Shown here one piece after another: positions 24,574 through 33,218 of a stretch of DNA of 64,000 bases. How positions within the stretch are numbered: position 1 is the first letter of the stretch; every line of letters begins with the position of its first letter. Source of the stretch: JACKIC01 sp964543795 (GTDB lineage Bacteria; Planctomycetota; UBA1135; UBA2386); NCBI GenBank assembly GCA_964543795.1, contig CAZIZN010000001.1, forward strand, positions 124,001 through 188,000, given 5' to 3'. Below the pieces are notes generated by a model. That model searched no databases, was not told the origin of the DNA, and saw nothing but the letters and a program-made list of their open reading frames with translations. A program made the translations under genes and the position numbers.

Positions 24574-25443
24574 TCAGCCGAGGTAGCGGCCGATCAGCGC
24601 ATGCAGCCGCCGCCGCGCGTCGGCGGTGATCGCGCCGCGCTGCGTGATCAGCGCGTGCTGCATCGTTCCGCGCGCCGAGATCGGCTCGGCCGCGGCGACG
24701 GCGCGGGCGAGCTGGACGACGACGTTGCGCGCGAGCTGCACGTTCTGCCGCAGCACCTCGAGCACCGCGGCGACGTCTACGTCGGCCTCCGTGTCGTGCC
24801 AGCAGTCGTAGTCGGTCACCAGTGCCACGGTCGTGTAGGCGAGTTCGGCCTCGCGCGCGAGCTTGGCCTCCTGCAGGTTGGTCATGCCGATCACGTCGCA
24901 GCCCCAGTGGCGGTAGAGCTTCGATTCGGCGCGCGTGCTGAAGAGCGGTCCCTCCATGCAGACGTAGGTGCCGCGGTCGTGCGCGACGGCGCCGGCGGCG
25001 CGGGCCGCGCCGAGCGCGAGCTGGCGCAGGGGCTCCCAGACGGGATCGGCGAAGTGCGCGTGCGCGACGCAGCCGTCGCCGAAGAACGTCGATTCCGTCG
25101 TGCGGCCGCGCGTGCGGTCGATGAACTGGTCGACCAGGACGAGCTCGCCGGGGCGGATGTCCTCGCGCAACGAGCCGACCGCCGAGATGCCGACGACGGC
25201 GCTCATGCCGAGCTGCTTCATCGCGTGGATGTTGGCGCGGAACGGCAGCTCGTGCGGTGCCAGGCGGTGGCCGCGGCCGTGCCGCGGCAGGAACGCCATG
25301 CGCACGCCGTGGAGCGTGCCGGTGACGATGCGATCGCTCGGCATGCCGAACGGGGTCTCGACCGTCACCTCGGCGCGGTCCTGCAGCTCGGGCAGGTCGT
25401 AGAGTCCGGAGCCGCCGAGGACACCCAGGGTCTTGCCTTCCAT
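24574..25443 (-). CDS. mtnP: S-methyl-5'-thioadenosine phosphorylase
   Basis: 289 residues. Purine nucleoside phosphorylase superfamily, MTAP branch: N-terminal LGVLGGSGLYDLPELQD, phosphate-binding FLPRHGRGHRLAPHELPFRANI, GISAVGSLRED, and MEGPLFSTRAESKLYRHWGCDVIGMTN. It cleaves methylthioadenosine, the polyamine and SAM by-product, to adenine and methylthioribose-1-phosphate for methionine salvage. Only two bases separate the gene from truD, so it is in the RluA-TruD transcription unit. Confidence 0.94.
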   Translation of the reverse strand: MEGKTLGVLGGSGLYDLPELQDRAEVTVETPFGMPSDRIVTGTLHGVRMAFLPRHGRGHRLAPHELPFRANIHAMKQLGMSAVVGISAVGSLREDIRPGELVLVDQFIDRTRGRTTESTFFGDGCVAHAHFADPVWEPLRQLALGAARAAGAVAHDRGTYVCMEGPLFSTRAESKLYRHWGCDVIGMTNLQEAKLAREAELAYTTVALVTDYDCWHDTEADVDVAAVLEVLRQNVQLARNVVVQLARAVAAAEPISARGTMQHALITQRGAITADARRRLHALIGRYLG

Positions 25444-25445
25444 GC

Positions 25446-26711
25446 TCAGTCCTCCTCGTTGCCGAAATCGTCGTAGCGCCGACGGCGCTCGCCGCCGCGC
25501 ACCGGGGCTGCGTCGTCCTGCTGCGGGCGCGAGTACCAGCTCGGCGCGAACAGCCGCTTGATCACCATCGTCGCGTAGGCGCCTCGCGGCAGCGAGAACG
25601 CGAGCTCCGCCTTGAGCATGCCGCTGTCGCTCTCCTCGTCGGGGGCGATGCGCACGTCCTCGACGTCGAACGGCTTGACGAGGGCGGGCCGCGGCTCCTC
25701 CTTCCAGATCATGCCCGGCACCTGGTTGTCGAGGAAGTCGCCGCGCGCGAGGCCGGCCTGGTGCAGCTCCTCCTCCATCGCGCGGCGGAAGGGCTCGCTG
25801 CCGCCGTCGCCGTCGGGCCCGTAGAGCGGCGTGCGCATGACGGCGAGCTTGGCCTCGCGCTCGGGCGCCAGGTACTTCCACGCCATGAGGTCGCCGGCGA
25901 TCGTCGAGATGCGAAGGCGCTGCGCGGACAGCACGCCGCCGCGCAGCATGCGGCTCAGCGCGCGGTTCCACAGGTAGGACTGGTAGGCGAACGCGTGGAT
26001 CACGCGCTGGCGCAGCGGCACCGACTCGAGCGCCCCGCGGAAGTCGGACGGGTGGCGGCAGAGATGGTCGAAGATGCCCTCGTAGGCGGGGCCGCGGGCG
26101 ATGCGCGCGCAGGCCTCCCAATCGCCCCAGCGCAGCTGCAGGGTGCGTTTGAGCTTGACGTCGCCCGTGATCGCCACCGGCGAAGGTTCGGCGACGATCT
26201 GTTGCAGGGCGCGTTCGTAGTCGCCGAGCAGGACGCTGCGCACGACGAACCCCTGTCCGTGGCGCAGACAGCCGAAGCGCTGGTCGTCGAAGTAGTTCGG
26301 CAGGCCGGTCTTGACGAGCGACGGCAGACTGCGCCGCAGCTGGGTGGCCTCGGTCGGCCGCAGGCTGCGCACGACGATGCGGAACGCGTTGCCGCGGCTC
26401 TGTCGGCTCGTGATCGGCGCGTAGGTGCGCCCGACCGGTCGCAGCCGCAGGTTGGGCAGATCGAGTTCGACCGCGCGGCGCTCGATGGTCAGGAACTGCT
26501 CGGTGATCGCCTGGCGGTCCTTGAGCCCGGCATAGGCGATGACGCCGCGGTCGACGTCCGCCTCGCGCACGATCAGCGACAGCGCTTCCGCCGTGGAGAG
26601 CTTCTCCTTCTGCAGTCGGTGCACGACGAAGTCGCCGTCCGCGACCTCGTCCCACTCGAGCAGCTCACGAACGCGGAAGTCCTCGGGAATCGTCTTGAGT
26701 CGCATCGTCAT
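25446..26711 (-). CDS. truD: tRNA pseudouridine synthase D
   Basis: 421 residues. Converts U13 of tRNAs to pseudouridine. The catalytic motif GLKDRQAITEQ puts the nucleophile at Asp65; other TruD blocks are PEDFRVREL, HRLQKEKLSTAEAL, SRQSRGNAFRIVVR, GLPNYFDDQRFG and YQSYLWNRALS. Residues after about 400 are charged and low in complexity. ATG at 26711 overlaps the stop of the RluA-family gene (ATGA); ATG at 26705 is an alternative. Confidence 0.95.
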   Translation of the reverse strand: MTMRLKTIPEDFRVRELLEWDEVADGDFVVHRLQKEKLSTAEALSLIVREADVDRGVIAYAGLKDRQAITEQFLTIERRAVELDLPNLRLRPVGRTYAPITSRQSRGNAFRIVVRSLRPTEATQLRRSLPSLVKTGLPNYFDDQRFGCLRHGQGFVVRSVLLGDYERALQQIVAEPSPVAITGDVKLKRTLQLRWGDWEACARIARGPAYEGIFDHLCRHPSDFRGALESVPLRQRVIHAFAYQSYLWNRALSRMLRGGVLSAQRLRISTIAGDLMAWKYLAPEREAKLAVMRTPLYGPDGDGGSEPFRRAMEEELHQAGLARGDFLDNQVPGMIWKEEPRPALVKPFDVEDVRIAPDEESDSGMLKAELAFSLPRGAYATMVIKRLFAPSWYSRPQQDDAAPVRGGERRRRYDDFGNEED

Positions 26712-27688
26712 CTCCGCGCAGCACCGAATCGCTCGAGCTTGCGCAGCGCCGTCGCCAGCTCCGCGGGCAGGGGCGCCTCGGCAGCGACGGCGGTGCCGTC
26801 GACGTCCGGGAACGCGAGCTGCTCGGCGTGCAGGAACATCCTCCGCACGAGCGGCGGTTCTGCCACACCTGGACGCAGTTTGTAGTCGCTCTTGATCGCC
26901 GACAGCAGCAGCGGCTCGCCGCCGTAGTCGCGGTCGCCGACGATCGGATGGCCGCAGCTCGCGAGGTGCACCCGCAGCTGGTGGCCGCGCCCCGTCGCCG
27001 GACGCAGTTCGAGCAGGGCGTGGCGCGAGAACGCCGTGCGCACGTCGACCTGCGTGTGCGCGGGCCGGAATCCGCGCTGCTCACCGGCTGCGGCGACGAC
27101 CTTGCCGGGGTGGCGTGGATCGGGTCCGAGCCAGAGGTCGATCGCGAACGATGCCGACACCGGCACCCCGTGCACGAGCGCCGCGTAGACCTTGCGCACC
27201 AGCCCGGACCGGAACGCCGCGTCGAAGTGGCGCGCGGCGTCGACACCCTTGGCCAGCAGCAGACATCCCGACGTGTCCCGGTCGAGGCGATGCACGATGC
27301 GCAGGTCGGCACCGGGCCTCAGGTCCTCGAGCATTCCGTGGACGCCACGCGCGCGACCGCTCCGATCCGGCACCGTCGGCACGCCCGCGGGCTTGTGCAC
27401 CACGAGTGCCGTCGCCGTCTCGGCGAGCACCTCGAGGTCCACCGGACCCGGCCCGACCCCGCTAGGTGGCCGCGGATCGGACGGCTGGCCGACCAGCACC
27501 ACGTCGCCGACGCGCAGTCGCACGTCGCCGAGGCACGGACTCCCGTTGACCGAAACCTCGCCGCTCGCAATCAGTTGGCGCTGATCGAGGCGATGGAGTC
27601 GAGGCAGGGCCGCGGCGAGGAAATCCAAGAGCCGCACACCGCGCTGGCCGGCCTCGACGACGAATACCTGTGCGGCTCGGGGAAGCAA
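26708..27688 (-). CDS. RluA-family pseudouridine synthase with S4 domain
   Basis: 326 residues. An N-terminal S4-like RNA-binding region (residues about 18-68, LLDFLAAALPRLHRLDQRQLIASGEVSVNG) precedes the catalytic domain with IVHRLDRDTSG at 131-141, catalytic Asp136, then RKVYAALVHG and LELRPATGRGHQLRVHLA. The closest roles are RluA/RluC/RluD, acting on 23S rRNA or tRNA; the exact uridine is not predictable. The start is a TTG at 27688; no earlier start is present in frame without crossing a stop-rich gap. Coupled to truD. Confidence 0.92.
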   Translation of the reverse strand: MLPRAAQVFVVEAGQRGVRLLDFLAAALPRLHRLDQRQLIASGEVSVNGSPCLGDVRLRVGDVVLVGQPSDPRPPSGVGPGPVDLEVLAETATALVVHKPAGVPTVPDRSGRARGVHGMLEDLRPGADLRIVHRLDRDTSGCLLLAKGVDAARHFDAAFRSGLVRKVYAALVHGVPVSASFAIDLWLGPDPRHPGKVVAAAGEQRGFRPAHTQVDVRTAFSRHALLELRPATGRGHQLRVHLASCGHPIVGDRDYGGEPLLLSAIKSDYKLRPGVAEPPLVRRMFLHAEQLAFPDVDGTAVAAEAPLPAELATALRKLERFGAARR

Positions 27689-27945
27689 GGGGCGAGCAGG
27701 TTACGGGCGGCGCCGATTCTGGCAATGCCCTCCGTAGCACACAGGGCCGCGGCGCGACCGCCCGGGGACAGGCAGACCCAGGTCGGCGCCCTCGACCCCG
27801 ACGGCGTCCCACGCATCCGTGCCAATATCGGGATCCCATGGGTGACACACAGCCGCTAGCTCCGGCGGTTCGCCGGAACCCCTTGCCATAGGGGCTACTG
27901 CACCGCGGCCGTGCAGCACCGGCCCGATGGCACGGCGATTGCTCC

Positions 27946-28245
27946 AGGGTTTCTCGCGAGCGCCCCTCGGCCACAAGACCCATGTGCAGGCCGATGGGCG
28001 GGAGCAGAGAGCTGTTTGTGAGAAACACCAAGACCTCGTGGGAACGTGGCGAGACGGTTCCACGGGGCATGGGCTCGAGGCGGTCAGGTGCCAGGTGCGG
28101 AATGGAAGGCGAGACCGGACCGCACCGGGCGATGCAGCACCTCACGGTGTCGCGCGCCCGCCAGATCGTCGCGAGCCCTCGGATGAGGGGGTAACACCCG
28201 CGATTCCTCCCGCCCGGCGCGTTCTCGCGCCGGGCGGGTCTTTTT
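27946..28245 (+). ncRNA. Candidate structured RNA or leader ending in an intrinsic terminator
   Basis: This is most of a 578-base stretch (27689-28266) with no convincing gene. Read on the plus strand it folds into a nested set of helices: an outer helix pairs 27946-27949 plus 27953-27959 with 28169-28179 (11 bp, three-base bulge); a second, 27997-28002 with 28157-28162, closes a multibranch loop. Hairpins: 27968-27975/27983-27993, 28013-28017/28023-28027, 28034-28045/28057-28080, 28094-28100/28120-28126 and 28138-28141/28146-28149. All are compatible without crossing, and the terminator follows 30 bases later. I searched by eye for RNase P, tmRNA, SRP and 6S signatures and found none. The 5' end is not known; 27689-27945 shows nothing I can name. 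In GC-rich DNA part of this pairing could be chance. Confidence 0.4.
28209..28245 (+). terminator. Strong intrinsic terminator
   Basis: A perfect 13-bp stem, CCCGCCCGGCGCG at 28209-28221 with its complement at 28226-28238, has a TTCT loop and is followed by TCTTTTTCT. The T-run is on the plus strand only. It ends 21 bases before the glycosyltransferase start, so it either ends an RNA made from the upstream gap or acts as an attenuator of that gene. Confidence 0.92.
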
Positions 28246-28266
28246 CTGGCGGGCCACAAGCCGGCC

Positions 28267-29691
28267 ATGCCATCGCGCCGATGCAGCGCCATGCAGTGCT
28301 CGGTGGTGATCCCCTGCCACAACGGCGCCGCCCTCACCGCCGCGTGCATCGAGAGCCTGCTCCAGCAGGCCGGATCGCACGACCTCGAGATCCTGCTCGT
28401 CGACAACGCGAGCACGGACGACACGGCCGCCCTCGCCACCCTGTCGCCGCGCGTGCGCGTGCTGCGACAGCCGCGCAACCTCGGCTTCGCGGGCGGAGTC
28501 AACGCAGGCATCCGCGCCGCGGTGCTGCCCCACCTGCTGATCCTGAACAACGACACGCAGGCGGCGACGAACCTGCTCGCCGAACTCCACGCCGTCCTCG
28601 AGTCGGACCCGCGCATCGGCGCGGTCGCCCCGGTGTCCAACCATGTGAAGGGCCCGGCGCGACTGCCGGTGGGCGCACTCGGCAAGGACGCGGCGGCGCG
28701 CGCCGAACTCGCCGACGCGCTGGCCGACTCGCCCCCGATCCAGGACCTCGAAACGCTGGCCGGCCTGTGCCTGCTGCTGCGTCGTGAGACGATCGACCGC
28801 GTCGGCTTCTTCGACGAACGCTTCGGCCACGGCAACTTCGAGGACGACGACTACTGCCTGCGCCTGCGCCTCGGCGGCCACCGCCTCGCACTGGCGCGGC
28901 GCGCATTCCTGCACCACGAAGGACACGCGACCTTCCGCGCGCTGGGGCTCGACATCGGCGACGAACTGCGTCGCCGCGGCGCCCAGTTCGCGGCGAAGTG
29001 GCAGCACGATCCGGCCGGCCGCGCGGTGCTGCTGGCCATGCGCGGCGACGTGGCCGCCGCCGCCGACGCCGCACTCGCAGCGAGAGGGCGCTGGCCGCAG
29101 TGGGCCGATGCCGACTGGCATCTGGCGCTCGGCGCCGAACGGCGAGGCGACCTGGCAACCGCGCTCGAGCACCTGCGTCGCCTGCTCGCGGCGAATCCGC
29201 GGCACAGCGCGGCTGCCGTCAAGCGCATCGAGTTGCTGCTCGACGGCGACCGCGAGGACGAAGCGCGGGCATGCCTCGACTGGGCCACCACCCACTGCCA
29301 TCTGGACTCCGACCAGGCGCGCGGCCTGTTCGAATCCCTCGGCCGCCACGCGCATCGGCGCGGCCGGTGGACCGCCGCCCTCGAACACTTCCGCGCCGCC
29401 CGATCCCAGGCACCGGCGAACGGGCTCCTGCACAACTGGATCGGCGTCTGCGAACTGGCGATCGACGACATCGACGCGGCGATGCGTTCCTTCACGAGCG
29501 CGATCGAACACGGTTGCGCGCTGGGCCACACGAACCTCGGCATCTGCCACCACCGCCGCGGCGACGCCGGAACCGCGGCGCGGCACTTCGCCGCCGCGTT
29601 CGCCAGCCTGCCCGAGGATCGCGCGGTTGCCGCGAACCACGCGGCGATGCAGCAGGCGATGCAGCCGTGCGCGCCGCCGGGGCGAGCCTGA
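28267..29691 (+). CDS. Family 2 glycosyltransferase fused to TPR-like repeats
   Basis: 474 residues. Residues about 9-230 form a GT-A fold: CSVVIPCHNGAALTAA, VDNASTDDTAA, the LGFAGGVNAGI block, the metal-binding ILNNDTQ, and FFDERFGHGNFEDDDYCLRL containing the ED catalytic region of rhamnosyl-type transferases. The remaining 240 residues are TPR-like helices (LALGAERRGDLATALEHLRRLL, LHNWIGVCELAIDDIDAAMRSF). The predicted role is transfer of a sugar in cell-surface glycan synthesis. ATG at 28267 is used; ATG at 28291 (MQCSVVIP) would match the usual family start better. The neighbouring convergent gene is a nucleotide-sugar epimerase. Confidence 0.9.
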   Translation: MPSRRCSAMQCSVVIPCHNGAALTAACIESLLQQAGSHDLEILLVDNASTDDTAALATLSPRVRVLRQPRNLGFAGGVNAGIRAAVLPHLLILNNDTQAATNLLAELHAVLESDPRIGAVAPVSNHVKGPARLPVGALGKDAAARAELADALADSPPIQDLETLAGLCLLLRRETIDRVGFFDERFGHGNFEDDDYCLRLRLGGHRLALARRAFLHHEGHATFRALGLDIGDELRRRGAQFAAKWQHDPAGRAVLLAMRGDVAAAADAALAARGRWPQWADADWHLALGAERRGDLATALEHLRRLLAANPRHSAAAVKRIELLLDGDREDEARACLDWATTHCHLDSDQARGLFESLGRHAHRRGRWTAALEHFRAARSQAPANGLLHNWIGVCELAIDDIDAAMRSFTSAIEHGCALGHTNLGICHHRRGDAGTAARHFAAAFASLPEDRAVAANHAAMQQAMQPCAPPGRA

Positions 29692-29704
29692 TGCGTGGCG
29701 CCGG

Positions 29705-30757
29705 TCAACCCGATGCCGCCGCGCCCGGCACGGCGATGCGACGACGCTCGAGCAGCACGAGCTCCTGGACGATGGCCAGCAGCGGCGTCGCCGGCGCCCA
29801 GCCGATCGCCTGTTCGAGGCGCGCGAGACTGGGCACGCGGCGAGGCGGGTCGACGAAGCCCGGCGGAAACACTTCGGCGAGCGGCTGCAGGCGGATCGAC
29901 GAACCGCTGTCCGCGACGCGACGCACGAGTTCGGCGAGGGCCAGCACGCTGGTCTCGGTCGCGCTGCCGACGTTGAAGACGCGCCCGCGGCACCCGCGAG
30001 TCCGTGCGAGCCCGATCAGCGCCTGCACCACGTCGCGCACGTGGGCGAAGCAACGCGTCTGCCGCCCGTCCCCGTAGACCGTGATCGGCTCGCCCGCGAC
30101 CGCCTGGGCGACGAACCGCGGCAAGACCATGCCCGATTCGCCCGACTGCCGCGGCCCCACCGTGTTGAACAGGCGCGCGACGACGATCGGCAGGCCGCTC
30201 TCTTCGCTGTGCGCGAACGCCAGCCACTCACCCATCGCCTTGGCGCACGCGTAGCCGCCCCGCCCACCCTCGGTGGCACCCGGCCGCACCGAATCGTCCT
30301 CGCAGAACGGCACGGGCCCGTCGCCGTAGACCTCCGAACTCGAGGCGATCAGCACCGGCACCTGCGCCGCGGCAGCGGCTTCGAGCAACACCTCCGTGCA
30401 GCGCAGGTTGCGCTGCACGACCTCGAGCGGGCGCACCGCCAGCTTCCGCACCCCTACCGTGCCCGCGAGGTGGAAGACGAAGTCGGCACCGGCGCAGGCG
30501 CGCCGCGCGGTCGCGGCATCGGCGACCGAGGCGACCTCGACGGTGAGCCCAGGATCGCTGCCGACCTCCGCGAGGTTCTCCATCGCGCCCGTCGAAAGGT
30601 CGTCGACGACGTGCACCCGGTACCCCTCGCGCAACAGCCCTGCGACGAGGTGCGAACCGATGAAGCCGGCACCGCCGGTCACGAGGACCCGCGCCCCCGG
30701 CGCGAGCAGACGGTGGGATCGCGAATCGGACGAGGTGGAGCCGGCGGCGGTGGACAT
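29705..30757 (-). CDS. NAD-dependent nucleotide-sugar epimerase/dehydratase
   Basis: 350 residues, extended SDR family. NAD-binding GGAGFIGSH is at 28-36, followed by VDDLSTGAMENL, VFHLAGTVGV, SSSEVYGDG (catalytic Ser/Thr region) and the YxxxK pair in GGYACAKAMGEW. LFNTVGPRQSGESGMVLPRFV and YGDGRQTRCFAHVRDVV are typical of UDP-glucuronate decarboxylase or UDP-glucose epimerase-like members. The ATG at 30757 is chosen because the fold starts soon after; a GTG at 30808 would add 17 residues. Its proximity to a glycosyltransferase suggests joint surface-glycan synthesis. Confidence 0.9.
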   Translation of the reverse strand: MSTAAGSTSSDSRSHRLLAPGARVLVTGGAGFIGSHLVAGLLREGYRVHVVDDLSTGAMENLAEVGSDPGLTVEVASVADAATARRACAGADFVFHLAGTVGVRKLAVRPLEVVQRNLRCTEVLLEAAAAAQVPVLIASSSEVYGDGPVPFCEDDSVRPGATEGGRGGYACAKAMGEWLAFAHSEESGLPIVVARLFNTVGPRQSGESGMVLPRFVAQAVAGEPITVYGDGRQTRCFAHVRDVVQALIGLARTRGCRGRVFNVGSATETSVLALAELVRRVADSGSSIRLQPLAEVFPPGFVDPPRRVPSLARLEQAIGWAPATPLLAIVQELVLLERRRIAVPGAAASG

Positions 30758-30871
30758 TCCTGGGGCAGGTGGCGCGGTGCCACCCGGCGCAAGCGTGACC
30801 CGCGGCACGAGGCGAGTCCACGGCGAGCTCGGGCAATCGCGCGGCGCCGTCCGACGCCGGGCGCCGGCCGG

Positions 30872-31723
30872 CTATTCCTTGCGGGATTGCTGCCGGCGCA
30901 GTTCCTCGACGAGCTGCCGCAGCTCCCGCAACTCCTGGCGCAGCGCGGCGAGTTCGGCCTCGAGCTGGGCGGGCGAACGCCCCCGGGCGGCGGCGCCGGG
31001 CTGGGGCGGACTCGGCGGGACCGGAGCAACCGGCACCGCCGGCCGGACCTGCGTCGCCGGCGGCGCTGGCGCCGCAGTCCGCGCGCCCCCGACGGCGACC
31101 AGCACCGAGCGTACGCCGCCGTCGACCGCAACCTGGAGCTCGAGCTGCTGGCCCGGGCGAACCCCGGCCATCGCCTCATCCAGATCCGCCAGTGTGCGAA
31201 CCTTGCGGCCCCCGACGGCTTGCAGCTGGCACGCCTCGGGCACCTTCGCAGCCGCCGCAGGACCGCCGTCGACGACGCGATCGATGCGCAGGCCGCCGTC
31301 CGCCTCGCGGACCGCGATACCGAGGTACGGAGCGCCCGCCGCACGGGGCGGCGCAGCCTCGGGTTCGACCTGGACCGGCGTCGGCACGCGCGGCGCCTCC
31401 TCGGTTGCCTCGGGACGCTCCCCGAGTTCGACCGTCACGGTGAGTTCCTTGCCCTCGCGCCGCAGTTTGACGGCCACCTTGCGGCCGGCGGCCAGCTGTC
31501 GGACCGCGGCGATGCATGCGTCGCGGGTCGGCGTCGCGACGTCGCCGATCGCCAGGATCACGTCGCCGGGCTGCAAGCCGGCCCGCTGCGCGGGCGAATC
31601 GTCGACGACCCCGGCGACGACCGCCTGGTCGTTCGTGGATGCGAGGAAGACGCCGAGCCATCCATCGACGGCGGCGCCGAGGCAGGAAGCGAACAGGGCA
31701 AGGGTGGTGAACAGGTGCTGCAT
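30872..31723 (-). CDS. Exported double-PDZ protein with C-terminal coiled coil
   Basis: 283 residues. A signal peptide (MQHLFTTLALFASCLGA) leads into a PDZ domain at about 20-100, with WLGVFLAST, SPAQRAGLQPGDVILAIGD and AVKLRREGKELTVTVELG. A second PDZ-like domain at about 128-210 has YLGIAVREADGGLRIDRVVDGG and VRTLADLDEAMAGV. A Pro/Ala linker is followed by a heptad-patterned helix (AELAALRQELRELRQLVEELRR) at the C-terminus. No protease domain is present, so it is likely an adaptor of extracytoplasmic complexes. It is transcribed away from tRNA-Glu. Confidence 0.85.
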   Translation of the reverse strand: MQHLFTTLALFASCLGAAVDGWLGVFLASTNDQAVVAGVVDDSPAQRAGLQPGDVILAIGDVATPTRDACIAAVRQLAAGRKVAVKLRREGKELTVTVELGERPEATEEAPRVPTPVQVEPEAAPPRAAGAPYLGIAVREADGGLRIDRVVDGGPAAAAKVPEACQLQAVGGRKVRTLADLDEAMAGVRPGQQLELQVAVDGGVRSVLVAVGGARTAAPAPPATQVRPAVPVAPVPPSPPQPGAAARGRSPAQLEAELAALRQELRELRQLVEELRRQQSRKE

Positions 31724-31823
31724 GGCGAGGACTCCGAACGGTCTCGTGGCGATCGAGCCACGAAGGGCGCGCGAGAACGAGAGGCAACCGCGAACATTCC
31801 TGATTCCGAGGGCGCGAGGAGTC

Positions 31824-31852
31824 TTGACGCAGTGCCGTGCGCTTCCTACCTT
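31824..31852 (+). promoter_or_regulatory. Probable sigma-70-type promoter of tRNA-Glu
   Basis: TTGACG at 31824-31829 (five of six consensus) and TACCTT at 31847-31852 (weak -10) are separated by 17 bases, with the tRNA starting 17 bases after the -10 element. The position is right for a tRNA promoter. Confidence 0.5.
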
Positions 31853-31868
31853 CTTCGCCTCGCTGCGA

Positions 31869-31944
31869 GCCCTCATCGTCTAGCGGCCTAGGATCCGTGG
31901 TTCTCAGCCATGTGACAGGGGTTCAAATCCCCTTGAGGGTACCA
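31869..31944 (+). tRNA. tRNA-Glu (CUC), CCA encoded
   Basis: 76 bases. Acceptor GCCCTCA (31869-31875) pairs with TGAGGGT before discriminator A and an encoded CCA. The anticodon stem CGTGG/CCATG holds loop TTCTCAG with anticodon CTC at 31903-31905. The T-arm AGGGG-TTCAAAT-CCCCT is canonical. A terminator follows at once, so it is a single-gene unit. Confidence 0.95.
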
Positions 31945-31947
31945 GCC

Positions 31948-31980
31948 GCCCGGCAGGCCGAGCGCCTGCCGGGCCCCTTT
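31948..31980 (+). terminator. Intrinsic terminator after tRNA-Glu
   Basis: A 10-bp perfect stem, GCCCGGCAGG at 31948-31957 with CCTGCCGGGC at 31965-31974, is followed by CCCTTT. It is four bases after the tRNA 3' end. Confidence 0.75.
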
Positions 31981-32033
31981 CCTCCCCTGCGCTGAGCCAA
32001 GCACGCAGGGGATCGCCGCCGCCCGAGGACCCG

Positions 32034-33122
32034 ATGGCCTGGCTCCGCCGCGAGGATCACGAAGACCGGGAACTGCGTTGGCTCTGCCCCTGGGCCACCG
32101 CCAGCCGCAACGCCGGGGAACGGCGCCTTGCCGAGTCGGAAGACCCCCTGCGTACGGCCTGCCAGCGCGACCGCGATCGCATCCTGCACGCGACGGCGTT
32201 CCGCCGGCTGCAGCACAAGACGCAGGTCCTGGCCGCCTACGAAGGCGACCACTACCGCAGCCGCATGACCCACTCGCTCGAGGTCGCGCAGATGGCGCGC
32301 AGCGTCGCGCGCGCGCTGCGCTGCAACGACGACCTTGCGGAGGCGGTCGCGCTCGCACACGACCTCGGCCACCCGCCCTACGGCCACGTCGGCGAGGAGG
32401 CGCTGCACGAGTGCATGCACGCGCACGGCGGCTTCCGGCACAACGCGCAGACCGCGCGCACCGTCGACTACCTGGAAGACCGCTACGGCCACGGCTTCGG
32501 CCTCAACCTCACCGCGGCGACGCGGCGCAGCCTGCTCAAGGGCCGCGTGCCGGAGGGATTCCCGCTGAGCCCCGATCTCGTGCCCAAGCCGCCGGTGCCG
32601 TTCGAAGCGCATCTCGTCGACCTCTGCGACAAGATCGCCTACCTGAGCCACGACCTCGACGACGGGCTGCGCGCGGGCATGTTCACGGAGGCCGAGGCCG
32701 GCGAGCTGCGGCTGTGGCGCGCGGCCAGGGAGTCGGCGGGCAGCGACAACCGCATGCGCATCGTCAGCGAGGTGTCGTCGCTGCTGATCCACGACCTGCT
32801 CGAACACACCGAACGCGCGATCGCGACGACACCCCCGGGCGGCGCGCCGCCGCGAGTGCAGCACGGGCCGGCGATGACGGTGATGGCGCACGAGACGCTC
32901 GAGTTCCTGCGGGTGCGGTTCTACCGCTCGCCGCGCGTGCTCGCGGTCATGCAGGACGGTGCGGCGCGCATCCGGAGGTTGTTCGGCGAACTGTGCGCGG
33001 ACCCGGGCAAGCTGCCCCCCGCCGCGCAGACGCGGATCGACCGCGACGGACTCGAACGCGCCGTCTGCGACTACGTCGCCGGCATGACGGACCGGTTCCT
33101 GGTGCGGGCGACCGGCGGCTGA
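32034..33122 (+). CDS. dgt: HD-domain deoxynucleoside triphosphate triphosphohydrolase
   Basis: 362 residues. Releases tripolyphosphate from dNTPs to control pool size. The HD metal site is complete: His80 in RMTHSLEVAQ, His109-Asp110 in AHDLGHPPYGH and Asp199 in LCDKIAYLSHDLDD. The N-terminal RDRDRILHATAFRRLQHKTQV is the typical dGTPase-like block. Length fits the short dgt-like (type 2) group. GAGGA precedes the ATG by four bases. It lies between tRNA genes. Confidence 0.94.
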   Translation: MAWLRREDHEDRELRWLCPWATASRNAGERRLAESEDPLRTACQRDRDRILHATAFRRLQHKTQVLAAYEGDHYRSRMTHSLEVAQMARSVARALRCNDDLAEAVALAHDLGHPPYGHVGEEALHECMHAHGGFRHNAQTARTVDYLEDRYGHGFGLNLTAATRRSLLKGRVPEGFPLSPDLVPKPPVPFEAHLVDLCDKIAYLSHDLDDGLRAGMFTEAEAGELRLWRAARESAGSDNRMRIVSEVSSLLIHDLLEHTERAIATTPPGGAPPRVQHGPAMTVMAHETLEFLRVRFYRSPRVLAVMQDGAARIRRLFGELCADPGKLPPAAQTRIDRDGLERAVCDYVAGMTDRFLVRATGG

Positions 33123-33188
33123 CGAGCCGCGCCCGCCGGTGGCGGGTGGGCCGGCAGGTCGGCCGCGCAGGTTGGCTGCGGAAACGAC

Positions 33189-33214
33189 GCGGGCCCGCGT
33201 TGCCGCAGGCCCGC
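33189..33214 (-). terminator. Possible weak terminator after tRNA-Gln (CUG)
   Basis: On the minus strand a 7-bp stem (33208-33214 with 33189-33195, 12-base loop) follows the tRNA, then GTCGTTTC. The T-run is short. Confidence 0.35.
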
Positions 33215-33218
33215 CAAG

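Noticed and set aside
28081..28130. Possible 4.5S/SRP RNA tetraloop region
   Set aside because: A GGTCAGG string and a GGAA loop resemble SRP RNA at first sight, but the pairing around the loop and the conserved symmetric internal loop are absent.
28784..31891. Very long plus-strand frame antisense to the epimerase and PDZ genes
   Set aside because: It lies out of frame or antisense to recognised genes, is dominated by Arg/Ala/Pro/Ser as expected of GC-rich shadow frames, and shows no domain.
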